From assembly GCF_000959725.1 (NCBI RefSeq), contig NZ_CP009322.1:3348001-3412000 (forward strand): a stretch of 64,000 nucleotides of DNA, given 5' to 3'. A program made the position numbers and the translations under genes. The notes beneath the pieces were generated by a model, which had not been told where the DNA came from, did not search any database, and was given only the letters and a program-made list of their open reading frames with translations. Positions 1 to 8,173 of the stretch are shown here, one piece after another. The number at the start of each line of letters is the position of its first letter. The stretch's first letter is position 1. This stretch comes from Burkholderia gladioli (GTDB lineage Bacteria; Pseudomonadota; Gammaproteobacteria; Burkholderiales; Burkholderiaceae).

Positions 1-1
1 G

Positions 2-1087
2 TTGATCGTCACGGGTGTCTACCTGATCACCGAAGGACGCCTCACCCAGGGTTCCCTGATCGCCTCGGTGATGCTGGCCAGCCGTGCCACCGCGCCGCTC
101 AATGCGGTGATGGGACTGGCGCTGCGCTTCCAGCAGGCCAAGGCGGCCTTCGAATCGTTGAATCGCTTGATGGACATGCCGGCCGAGCGCGACCCGAGCC
201 GCGAATACCTGGCCGATCCCCCTCTCGAAGGGCGCATCGAACTCAAGGACGTGCGCTTTGCCTATCCGGCACCGCCGATGCAACCCAATCCCGAGATCCT
301 GAAAGGCATTCACCTCGCCATCGATCCAGGTGAGCGCGTCGCCGTGCTCGGGCGGATCGGCAGCGGCAAATCCACCTTGCTGCGCATGATGGGGCGCATG
401 TACATGCCGACCCAGGGCGCGATGTTCCTCGGCGGGCTCGCGGTCGAGCAGATCGATCCGGCCGACTGGCGGCGCGCGGTCGGTTATGTCGGTCAGGACG
501 TGCGCTTGTTCTATGGCTCGCTGCGCCAGAACGTGATGATCGCGCGGCCCGAGGCGACCACCGAGGAACTGCTGCGCGTGCTGAAGCTGACCGGGCTCGA
601 CGAGGTGGCCGCACGGCATCCGATGGGCGTGAACCTGCCGATCGGCGAGGGCGGCGCGGGCTTGTCGGGCGGCCAGCGGCAACTGGTTGCGTTGGCGCGC
701 ACGCTGCTCACGCATCCACAGCTGTTGCTGTTCGACGAGCCGACCAGCGCGATGGACACGCAGACCGAGGCGACCTTCATCGCGCATCTGGCGCGCGCGA
801 CGGCCGGCCAGACGCTGGTGGTGGTCACGCACCGGCCTTCGGTGCTGGCGCTGGTCGAACGCATCGTGGTGGTCGAGGATGGCCGGATCGTGGCGGACGG
901 GCCGAAGGATACGATCCTTGCCCGGCTCGCCGGGCAGCACGAAGGCCCGCCCGGCTTTAGCGCGCGTGATGGGGCAGCGGCGCCTGCCCGGCCCGCCCGC
1001 ACGGTCCGAATGCGGCCCTTGCGCGAGGCGGATGCGACGCGCCCGGCGGCCGAGGCGCCGAACGAGCCGATGGAGGGCAGCGCGTGA
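2..1087 (+). CDS. Type I secretion ABC transporter (permease/ATPase), C-terminal part
   Basis: This is the C-terminal 361 residues of a type I secretion inner-membrane ABC exporter; the gene begins left of the window. The first ~45 residues are the end of the transmembrane domain. The rest is a complete nucleotide-binding domain: Walker A GRIGSGKST near residue 116, ABC signature LSGGQ near 222, Walker B LLLFDEPTSAMD near 242 and the H-loop THR near 275. A basic, alanine/proline-rich tail of ~50 residues follows. The stop overlaps the GTG start of the HlyD-type adaptor by GTGA, so the two are one operon. The absent upstream DNA may hold the substrate; the LapB-type exporters of giant adhesins are the closest known analogy, but the substrate cannot be seen here. 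Confidence 0.93.
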   Translation: MIVTGVYLITEGRLTQGSLIASVMLASRATAPLNAVMGLALRFQQAKAAFESLNRLMDMPAERDPSREYLADPPLEGRIELKDVRFAYPAPPMQPNPEILKGIHLAIDPGERVAVLGRIGSGKSTLLRMMGRMYMPTQGAMFLGGLAVEQIDPADWRRAVGYVGQDVRLFYGSLRQNVMIARPEATTEELLRVLKLTGLDEVAARHPMGVNLPIGEGGAGLSGGQRQLVALARTLLTHPQLLLFDEPTSAMDTQTEATFIAHLARATAGQTLVVVTHRPSVLALVERIVVVEDGRIVADGPKDTILARLAGQHEGPPGFSARDGAAAPARPARTVRMRPLREADATRPAAEAPNEPMEGSA

Positions 1088-2328
1088 TTTCGAGGCTCAA
1101 GTGGTGGCGCCGCGGCGACCAGCCGAAAATGCGCAAGGCGGAGATCGAATACATGAGCGACATGCGCGCGGCCTTGCTCACGCAATCGTCGCCGGGCTCG
1201 AAGCTGATGCTCTACGTGGTGGCCGCGCTGCTCGTCGCGTTCCTGATCTGGGCCCGCTTTGCGCGCGTGGAGGAGATCACGCAAGGCGAGGCCACCGTCA
1301 TTTCGCGTAGCCGTGAACAGGTGATCCAGAGCCTCGAAGGCGGCATCCTGGAGGAGATGAACGTGCGCGAGGGCGATATCGTCAAGAAAGGCCAGATGCT
1401 GCTGAAGATCGATCCGACCCGAGCGCAGACCAGCTACCGCGAAGCTTATTCGAAGGCGGTCGGTTTGAAGGCCACGCTGGCGCGGCTGCGCGCGGAAGCG
1501 TTCTCGCAGCCGCTGGTGTTTCCGCCGGCGGTGCGCGGCGAGACCGAGGTGGTGCAGATGGAAACCAAGGCCTACAACTCGCGGCGGCACGCGCTCGACG
1601 AGTCCATCGCCGCGCTGGAGCGCAGCTACGTATTGCAGCAGAAGGAAATCGCGCTGGCCGAGCCGCTGGCTGCCAAGGGGCTGATGTCCGACGTCGAATT
1701 GCTGAGGATGAAGCGCACCGCGAACGAATTGCAGTCGCAGATGGTCGAGCGTCGCAATCGCTACCAGGCCGACGCGAATTCCGAACTGACCAAGCTGGAG
1801 CTGGAACTCGCGCAGACCAACGAGTCGCTGGTTGGCCGTCGCGACGTGCTGTCGCGTACCACCGTGGTGGCGCCCGTCTACGGCACCGTGAAGAACGTGC
1901 GCGTGAATACGATCGGCGGGGTGATCCAGCCCGGCGAACACATCCTCGAGATCGTGCCGCTGGAAGATCAGCTTCTGGTCGAGGGCAAGATCAAGCCGTC
2001 GGACGTGGCTTTCCTGCGGCCGGGGCAGCCGGCGATGGTGAAGATCACGGCCTATGACTTCGGCATCTACGGCGGATTGAAGGGCAAGGTGAGCTACATC
2101 AGCCCCGACACGCTGAAGGATGACGCGAAGGCCGCCGCCGGCAAGGATGCGACCTTCTACCGTGTGCAGGTGCTGACCGACCGCGCTTATCTCGAGGCCG
2201 GCGGGAAGCAGCTGCCGATCATGCCGGGCATGATCGCCCGCGTCGAAATCCGCACCGGCGAAAAAACCATACTCGATTTTCTGCTGAAGCCGATCTTCAA
2301 GGCGCAGGAAGCGTTCCGGGAGCGATAA
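1084..2328 (+). CDS. HlyD-family periplasmic adaptor of type I secretion system
   Basis: This 414-residue membrane fusion protein links the ABC exporter to the outer-membrane channel. It has a short cytoplasmic N-terminus and one transmembrane helix at about residues 40-60. A lipoyl half-motif follows (QSLEGGILEEMNV, near 80), then a long coiled-coil hairpin (about 110-260). The second lipoyl half (APVYGTVKNVRV) and a beta-barrel domain end in the typical IMPGMIARVEIRTGEKTILDFLLKP signature region. The length is normal for LapC/HlyD proteins. The start is GTG, overlapping the ABC gene stop, and the next gene begins 3 bases after the stop. These features fit a co-translated three-gene exporter. 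Confidence 0.93.
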   Translation: MISRLKWWRRGDQPKMRKAEIEYMSDMRAALLTQSSPGSKLMLYVVAALLVAFLIWARFARVEEITQGEATVISRSREQVIQSLEGGILEEMNVREGDIVKKGQMLLKIDPTRAQTSYREAYSKAVGLKATLARLRAEAFSQPLVFPPAVRGETEVVQMETKAYNSRRHALDESIAALERSYVLQQKEIALAEPLAAKGLMSDVELLRMKRTANELQSQMVERRNRYQADANSELTKLELELAQTNESLVGRRDVLSRTTVVAPVYGTVKNVRVNTIGGVIQPGEHILEIVPLEDQLLVEGKIKPSDVAFLRPGQPAMVKITAYDFGIYGGLKGKVSYISPDTLKDDAKAAAGKDATFYRVQVLTDRAYLEAGGKQLPIMPGMIARVEIRTGEKTILDFLLKPIFKAQEAFRER

Positions 2329-2331
2329 GCC

Positions 2332-4461
2332 ATGCCAGCCATCCACCCGTGCCGCGATCCGTTCGCGTGCGAAGGCTTCTCGACCGAGCTGCCGTTGCGG
2401 CGCACCACCTTGTCCCTCTTGTTGGCCACCGGCGTGTTCGCCGGTGCGCACGCCGCGCCGGCGAGCGCGGCAAGCCATCCGCCGAGCGCCGCCGGCGCGC
2501 GCTTCGATGCGACGATGTCGGGGCCGATCCCGACCGGCGAGGTCGTGACGATCTCCTTGTCCGATGACGAGACGAGCGGCCTGAGCGAAGTCGAGCTGGA
2601 GGCGCGTCGACAGCGGCGCGAGGCACGCACCGCGCGTGCCTTGAGGATCGCGGCCACGTGGCGCAAGCCGCGTGAGGCGACGACGCACGGGCCGCTTGCG
2701 CCGCCGGCAAGCGAGCCGCCTCGTCGCCGTCCTTCCGGCGCCTTGCCGAGCATCGATGCACCCGCGATGCCCACCGAGCCTGTCGTCGGTCCGTCGCCCA
2801 GGCTCTCGAATGCTTCGGCATCGAACGAGGGCATCATGCCGGCTGCGCAACCCGTGCAAACCGTGATGCTTCCAGGCGCCTCGCCCCAGGCTGCGGAGCC
2901 CGCGTCGCCGGCCGGCCCGGATTGGGCGACCGCAACCCGCCAAGCCGAAGCGCGCATGCGAACGCGAGCCCGCACGCACACGGCGGCGACAAACGAATCG
3001 ACATCCCCGCCCGCCGAGGTATCGAAGGGCGGCGCCTCGCTGGCGTCGGCCGAAACCGGGCGGGTCACATTGGCGGCGATGCTCGGCAAGGAGCGCGTCG
3101 CGCGCAACTTCCCCGGGCGCCGCGACCGCTTGCATCTTGCCGATCCCGGCCGGGTCTCGCCACCGCGACAGTCATCTCCGCTTTCCACGCTGGCCGAATA
3201 CTGGGCGGCCGATCCCGCCGCGGCCGGCGGCGTCGTCTCCCTTTCCCCGCAAGCCGATTTGCGGCCGATCTTCCTTGCCGCGGTGGAAGCCGCTTTCGAT
3301 CGCAGTCCACAGGTGCAGTTCGCCTATGCCTCCTACCAGGCGCAGCTTGCCGATGTCGACGAAGTCAAGGGCAGGCGCTGGCCGCAACTGCAATTCGCAT
3401 CGCGTTCGAAGGCGGTCGAGTTCGCCGGCCCCGCGAGCAACGCGCCGGGCCGTGGCACGGCGATCACCGTGAATCTCACCACCTCGCTGTTCGACTGGGG
3501 CTACCTGTCGAAGACCATCGAGAGCCGCAAGGAGACCGCCGACGCGGGCAAGGAGTTCTACGACGCGCAGCGCGAGAATTCCGCATACACGGTGGCCACC
3601 ACCATCGTCGAACTGGCCAAGCAGCGGCAGTTGATCCGCATCAGCCAGCAGTTCGTGGATCGCATGCAGCAACTCGTGACGATGCTGAGCCAGATCGTCG
3701 AGATCGATCGCGGGCGGGCCAGCGAGCTGACCCAGGCGCGGGCGCGGCTGCTGCAGGCGCAGGCTTCGCGGGATACGGTGGCGGCCAAGGCGCGCGATAC
3801 CGAGCTGACGCTGCGCAAGTTGGTGGGCGACCTGCCATTGCAGCTGCCTTCGGCGTCCGCGTGGAATATCGAGCCGGCCGGCCTCGAGCGTCTGCTGTCG
3901 AGCATGAACCGGCATCCGCAGATCCTTCAGGCCCGGGCCGAGGCGCAGGCGGCGCGGCTGCTGGCGGACGCGGTGCGGGCCTCGGCGCGGCCGGCGGTGA
4001 ACTGGGTGGTCAGCAAGACCACCGGCCGCGACAGCGCCGATCGTCGGCAGCCGTTCCAGACCATGCTGACCTTGAACTGGAACGCCTTCCAGGGCGGCTC
4101 GGCCAGGGCCGCGCAGCAGGCCGCGCTGGCACGGGCGCAGGCCAGCGAGCGCAAGGTCGAGCAGGCGCGGCTCGATCTGGAATACGCGATCCGCGCGGCC
4201 GACGAGGATGCGCGCACCTTGCTCGAGCGTTCGACGCTCTATGGCGATCTGGTCGACGAGACCGATCGTGTGCGCAAGGCATTCTTCGATCAGTGGTATC
4301 ACCTCGGCAAGCGCACCCTGCTCGACGTGCTGCAGGCCGAGAACGACCATTACGGCAATCGTGTCAGCGAGATCACCACGCGTTTCGACGGTTATGAGGC
4401 GGTGTTCCGCGAGTTGAGCAGCGCGGGCGAGTTGATGAGCTGGCTGAAGGGGATGGTATGA
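2332..4461 (+). CDS. TolC-family outer-membrane channel with long N-terminal extension
   Basis: This outer-membrane efflux protein completes the type I exporter. At 709 residues it is much longer than the usual ~450. A signal-like segment lies at about residues 22-46 (RRTTLSLLLATGVFAGAHA). Residues ~47-305 are a low-complexity stretch rich in Ala, Pro, Arg and Ser with no recognisable domain. The TolC core of two repeated helical hairpins starts near residue 310 (LRPIFLAAVEAAF) and runs to the end. The stop overlaps the next gene by ATGA. The extension stays in frame with normal codon use, so it is probably translated. Whether it stays on the mature protein or is cleaved is unknown. An alternative internal start near residue 300 would lack a signal peptide. 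Confidence 0.88.
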   Translation: MPAIHPCRDPFACEGFSTELPLRRTTLSLLLATGVFAGAHAAPASAASHPPSAAGARFDATMSGPIPTGEVVTISLSDDETSGLSEVELEARRQRREARTARALRIAATWRKPREATTHGPLAPPASEPPRRRPSGALPSIDAPAMPTEPVVGPSPRLSNASASNEGIMPAAQPVQTVMLPGASPQAAEPASPAGPDWATATRQAEARMRTRARTHTAATNESTSPPAEVSKGGASLASAETGRVTLAAMLGKERVARNFPGRRDRLHLADPGRVSPPRQSSPLSTLAEYWAADPAAAGGVVSLSPQADLRPIFLAAVEAAFDRSPQVQFAYASYQAQLADVDEVKGRRWPQLQFASRSKAVEFAGPASNAPGRGTAITVNLTTSLFDWGYLSKTIESRKETADAGKEFYDAQRENSAYTVATTIVELAKQRQLIRISQQFVDRMQQLVTMLSQIVEIDRGRASELTQARARLLQAQASRDTVAAKARDTELTLRKLVGDLPLQLPSASAWNIEPAGLERLLSSMNRHPQILQARAEAQAARLLADAVRASARPAVNWVVSKTTGRDSADRRQPFQTMLTLNWNAFQGGSARAAQQAALARAQASERKVEQARLDLEYAIRAADEDARTLLERSTLYGDLVDETDRVRKAFFDQWYHLGKRTLLDVLQAENDHYGNRVSEITTRFDGYEAVFRELSSAGELMSWLKGMV

Positions 4462-5177
4462 ACTCGATCGCTCACGATGTGCCGTCACTGTCCATTGCCC
4501 TGCTCGATTCGCACGAATTGGTGCGCTTCGCGCTGTGCACGCGCATCGAACAGGAACCGGGCTGGACGGTGGTCGGGGCATTCGGGGCGGCCGGCGAACT
4601 GCTGGACGCGCTGGCGGCCGGCGCGGATATCGGTTTGATCGTGATGAACCACGTGCTCGACGCCAGCGACGGGCTCGATGTGGTGTGGGCCTTGCGCGCC
4701 AGCTATCCGGCGGTCCGGATCCTGATCTGCTCGGAATTCGAACGAGCGGATACCATCGCGCGGCTGTTCCAGCTCGGCGTGCATGGCTTCATCGGTCGCA
4801 CGCAATCGCTCGACGATCACATCGAGGCGGTGCGCAAGGTGGCGAGCGGAAATACCTACTTCAGCGCGCGTGTGATCGGCACGCGGTCGACTTCCAATGG
4901 ATTCGCGCGGCCTTCTCCTGCTGCGCCGGGCATGCCGGCGCTCAAGGATGCATCCACGCTGCTCACGCACCCCGATCTCACCGCGCGAGAACGCGCCGTG
5001 CTGGCATATTGCCTGGAGGGGCTGTCGATCTCCCAGATCGCCGATCGCGTCGGGCGCGGCTACAAGACCATCAGTTCGCAGAAGCAGGCTGCGTATCGCA
5101 AGCTGGGCGTGCGCAACGATGCCGAGCTGATCGCGATGCTGTCGCATCACGAGCGCGGCCCGCGTGGGCTTGAATGA
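4458..5177 (+). CDS. LuxR/NarL-type response regulator with degenerate receiver
   Basis: This 239-residue protein has an N-terminal receiver-like domain (about 10-130) and a C-terminal LuxR-type helix-turn-helix (about 172-230; LTARERAVLAYCLEG, then ISQIADRVGRGYKTISS). The expected phosphoacceptor aspartate is Asn64 in the strand LIVMNHVL. The N-terminal acidic pair is reduced to one aspartate (LLDSHE), and the usual lysine after strand 5 reads GFIGRTQ. It therefore probably works without phosphorylation. Its start overlaps the channel gene stop (ATGA), which ties it to the exporter operon and suggests it regulates secretion or its substrate. The DNA-binding part looks intact. Confidence 0.88.
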   Translation: MNSIAHDVPSLSIALLDSHELVRFALCTRIEQEPGWTVVGAFGAAGELLDALAAGADIGLIVMNHVLDASDGLDVVWALRASYPAVRILICSEFERADTIARLFQLGVHGFIGRTQSLDDHIEAVRKVASGNTYFSARVIGTRSTSNGFARPSPAAPGMPALKDASTLLTHPDLTARERAVLAYCLEGLSISQIADRVGRGYKTISSQKQAAYRKLGVRNDAELIAMLSHHERGPRGLE

Positions 5178-5222
5178 GCGTGACGCGCCGTTCGCGATCG
5201 CGCGTGGTGAACGGCTAGGCCT

Positions 5223-5987
5223 TCAGGCGGCGGTATCCAATTCATCCACGTCCGACATCGTCAGTCGATACCCGGATCCATAGACCGTGATCAGCCGTAT
5301 GCCGTGACGCCCGTCCAGTTCGAGGCGATTGCGCAGCCACGAGATGTGGGTATCCAGCCGTCGATTCGACGCGGCCACCATCGAACCCCAGACCAGCAGG
5401 CTCAGGTGGACGCGATCGAGGTTGCGTCCCGGATTCATGAAGAAGGCCGAGAGCACCTGGAAGTGTTTTTCCGTCAGCTTCTGCCGTTGGCCTGCGACGC
5501 GCACGGAGCGCGTCGATGCGTCGAATTCGTAGGCGCCGACGCGCCATCGCCGGTTGCGCGTGGCCTGGTGATGCGACCATTTCAGCCAGGTCGCGGTACG
5601 CGAGACGATTTCACCGTCGCGCGAGGCGCTCGACAAGTGTTCGTTGGCACCGGCTTCGAGGCTGTCGAGCCGCGAGGTCGAGGATTCGATCCGGCTGAAC
5701 GTCATGATCGGCACGATGTCCCCGAAGCGGATGCGCAGTTGGCGGATGGCGTCGATCGTGTGCTCGCAGGTCGATTCGCACTGCACGATGAACAGGTCGG
5801 CCGGCTGGGCATGGCAGGCGGTGAGCAGTTGCGATGCCGACTCGAAGCGCGCGGGCTGGTAGCCCGCGTCGCGCAGCAGGCGTTCGATGTAGCGGTGACC
5901 GGGCTCGCCATCCAATGCGGCGGCGCCGCGCAGGCCCATGCGACCGATCGCGAGGATCGCGATCCTCGGAGATCCGGTTTCCGTCAT
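5223..5987 (-). CDS. OmpR-type winged-helix regulator with degenerate receiver
   Basis: This 254-residue protein runs convergently to the type I secretion operon. Residues ~130-250 form an OmpR/PhoB winged helix (YEFDASTRSVRVAGQRQKLTEKHF region; RRLDTHISWLRNRLEL; TVYGSGYRL). The N-terminal ~120 residues have receiver-like spacing but none of the catalytic residues. There is no acidic pair after the first strand (IAILAIGRMG), Gln69 sits where the phosphoacceptor should be (LFIVQCES), and no conserved lysine is present. ATG at 5987 is preferred over an in-frame TTG five codons upstream. It probably binds DNA but is not controlled by classical phosphotransfer. Its proximity suggests it helps control the neighbouring exporter. 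Confidence 0.85.
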   Translation of the reverse strand: MTETGSPRIAILAIGRMGLRGAAALDGEPGHRYIERLLRDAGYQPARFESASQLLTACHAQPADLFIVQCESTCEHTIDAIRQLRIRFGDIVPIMTFSRIESSTSRLDSLEAGANEHLSSASRDGEIVSRTATWLKWSHHQATRNRRWRVGAYEFDASTRSVRVAGQRQKLTEKHFQVLSAFFMNPGRNLDRVHLSLLVWGSMVAASNRRLDTHISWLRNRLELDGRHGIRLITVYGSGYRLTMSDVDELDTAA

Positions 5988-6103
5988 GTGGACGCTACGC
6001 AAGATGTGCCGGCGCGTGCGACAGGAGACGGTCGGGGCGCGCGAGGAGTGGATGGGTCATGGGCAGGCTGCGACAGGTGCGGGACATGAAGCGTGATGCC
6101 TTG

Positions 6104-6128
6104 AAAAAATCCCGCCGCGAAGGCGGGA
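6104..6128 (-). terminator. Rho-independent terminator after the GST gene
   Basis: On the minus strand a perfect 7-bp stem (TCCCGCC with GGCGGGA, positions 6110-6116 and 6122-6128) closes a 5-base loop and is followed directly by six T residues (6109-6104). It lies about 110 bases beyond the stop of the GST gene and before the winged-helix regulator, so it should end the GST transcript. Confidence 0.85.
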
Positions 6129-6239
6129 CAAGCATTACCAACAGGGCGTTGACCCGGCTGTCGGGAAACAGTGAGCCGACGTCCCTGATTGTGGACGCTT
6201 CGTATCGCGCGAGGTATCGGCCCTGTCTGAAAAGCCGCG

Positions 6240-6851
6240 TCAAATGCGGAGCATCGCATCCTCGGCGGCCTGGGCCACTTTCACCGAGGCGCGCGCTCCC
6301 ACCCGTGCCACGAAGCGCGCGAGCGCGGGCCAGCGGGCGATGTCGATCGAGAACGACGGCAACCAGCCCAGCACCGTGTACAGATAGGCATCGGCAATGC
6401 CGAATCGATCGTGCAGATAGTCCCGCTCGCACAACGCGGCTTCCATCGTGTCGAGACGCCGGTACAACTTCTCGCGAAAGATCGCCTTGACCTCCCCCGA
6501 TATCGCCGCATTGAACAGCGGGCTGCAACCGGCATGGATCTCCGCGGTGATGAAGTTGAGCGTTTCCTGCAGTCGCACGCGCGCCCAACTGCCGTTCGGC
6601 GCGGCGAGCCCGGCTTCCGGCTGCAGGTCCGCGAGATACTGCAGGATGGCGGGGCCTTCGGTGAGCACCTCGCCGTTGTCGAGCGCCAGGGCCGCGACAT
6701 AGCCCTTGGGATTGACGTCGAGGAAATTGCCGCTCTCCGAGGTGCGCTTGGTCTTGTTGTCGACGCGAACCAGCTCGAACGGCAAGCCGAGTTCATGGAG
6801 CACGATATGCGGCGCCAGCGAACAGGCATTGGGGGCGAAATAGAGTTTCAT
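6240..6851 (-). CDS. Glutathione S-transferase family protein
   Basis: This 203-residue cytosolic GST has the thioredoxin-like N-terminal domain (MKLYFAPNACSLAPHIVLHE, residues 1-80) and an all-helical C-terminal domain. The N-terminal NACSLAPHIVL segment is typical of the beta-class GstA type, where the Cys/Ser at positions 10-11 interacts with glutathione. The LTEGPAILQYLAD segment carries the conserved Glu-Ser/Gly glutathione-gamma-glutamyl contact region, here with Gly-Pro. A longer open frame extends upstream, but ATG at 6851 gives the canonical N-terminus. It is transcribed away from the LysR gene at 7068, a common regulator-target arrangement. The substrate is unknown. Confidence 0.93.
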   Translation of the reverse strand: MKLYFAPNACSLAPHIVLHELGLPFELVRVDNKTKRTSESGNFLDVNPKGYVAALALDNGEVLTEGPAILQYLADLQPEAGLAAPNGSWARVRLQETLNFITAEIHAGCSPLFNAAISGEVKAIFREKLYRRLDTMEAALCERDYLHDRFGIADAYLYTVLGWLPSFSIDIARWPALARFVARVGARASVKVAQAAEDAMLRI

Positions 6852-7067
6852 GATGATCGGCCGAATGAAATAGCGGATGGAAAAGCGATAAAAAAATGAA
6901 GCCGTAATTCGATGAAGAGCATCGCAGTACCGCCATATTTCCGGCAAATGACATCTCGGCGGCCAGGTCATGAGAAATTCTCATGCGCTAGAATCGATTC
7001 GTTTTTTCGGCCCGGCCTGCGGGTTCGATCCTCGACGCTTCATGAAACCTCACTTTTCTTCGATGCC

Positions 7068-7961
7068 ATGGCGGCAAGACTTCCTTCCCTGAATGGCCTG
7101 AAGGTATTCGAATGCGTCGCGCGCCACATGAGCTTCACGCGTGCGGCCGCCGAGCTGAACGTCACGCAGACGGCCGTCAGCCACCAGGTCCGCCGGCTCG
7201 AGGACGAACTGGGCATTCGTCTGTTCCTGCGCCTGAAGGAACGCCTCGAACTGACACCGGCGGGACACGCGTATCTGCAAGGGGTGGGCCTCGCCTTCGA
7301 GCAATTGCGCTTCTCGACCGCCCAATTGCGCGAAGGCCGCCGCGACAACACGCTGGGCATCAGCACGGTGGCTTCGTTCGCCGCGAAATGGCTGCTGCCG
7401 CGCCTGGGATCGTTTCGCCTCGCGCATCCCGAGGTCGAGCTCCGCATCGGCGCGTCGACCGATTTCGTGGATTTCCTGGCCGGCGGCCACGACGCGGCGG
7501 TTCGTCTTGGCCATGGTGACTGGCCCGGCTTGTGCTGCGACCGGCTGATGGCGGACGAGATCCTGCCCGTCTGCAGCCCACGATACTTGTCGGCGGGCCC
7601 GAGGCTGGCCGAACCGGCCGACCTGGCGCATCACACGCTGCTGCAGGTCGGCGGCGTGACGGGCGATGACTGGTCCTGCTGGCTCGCTGCCGCCGGGTTG
7701 TCCCCCGACCTGCCTGGCAGCGGGCGCATGCATTTCGATCTCGCCTTGCTGGCGGTGCAGGCGGCCATCGACGGCCATGGCGTCTGCATCGGCCGGCGTG
7801 CCTATGTCGAGGACGATCTGCGCGCGGGCCGGCTGATCGCGCCATTCGACCTGAGCGTGAGCACCGGCCGGAGCTTCTACCTGGTTTCACCCCCCGAGCG
7901 CGCCGATTCGGCCAGGGTGAGGGCCTTCCGCGGCTGGCTTCTCGAGGCGGCACGCGGCTGA
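7068..7961 (+). CDS. LysR-family regulator (GcvA/AmpR type)
   Basis: This 297-residue LysR regulator has an N-terminal winged HTH (residues ~5-65; NGLKVFECVARHMSFTRAAA, VTQTAVSHQVRRLEDELG) and a C-terminal periplasmic-binding-like effector domain (~95-295). The opening sequence LPSLNGLKVFECVARHMSF resembles the GcvA subgroup. ATG at 7068 is chosen because upstream in-frame residues do not match the family. It lies divergent from the GST gene with 216 bases between the starts, so autoregulation and control of the GST are likely but inferred. Confidence 0.93.
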   Translation: MAARLPSLNGLKVFECVARHMSFTRAAAELNVTQTAVSHQVRRLEDELGIRLFLRLKERLELTPAGHAYLQGVGLAFEQLRFSTAQLREGRRDNTLGISTVASFAAKWLLPRLGSFRLAHPEVELRIGASTDFVDFLAGGHDAAVRLGHGDWPGLCCDRLMADEILPVCSPRYLSAGPRLAEPADLAHHTLLQVGGVTGDDWSCWLAAAGLSPDLPGSGRMHFDLALLAVQAAIDGHGVCIGRRAYVEDDLRAGRLIAPFDLSVSTGRSFYLVSPPERADSARVRAFRGWLLEAARG

Positions 7962-8173
7962 AAACGGCACGACCGTACTAAATCGTTCCGATGCAACGAC
8001 GGCGATTTTTCCCGGAAATTTCCCATCGCGTCGATCTTGCCGATTTTCGTTCTTTTATTTCGCGGAGCTTGCCGATAGGATCCGATCTTTCTTGCCTACC
8101 CTTGAATGTCGGTTTATAAAACAATCCGCGCGCAGCATTTGACTCAGTGATACTGAACAATTGCGGGTGGAAA

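Noticed and set aside
511..3135. Long minus-strand open frame opposite the HlyD and TolC genes
   Set aside because: It is a shadow of the two real genes; no domain, no ribosome site, and biased Arg/Gln/His composition.
5178..5222. GC-rich inverted repeat CCGTTC/GAACGG between convergent regulators as a terminator
   Set aside because: It has only a 6-bp stem with a long loop and no T-tract; too weak to annotate.
8040..8130. Closely spaced TTCG elements before the autotransporter as a hrp box
   Set aside because: The spacing between TTCG elements is about 9 bases, not 16, so the rule is not met.
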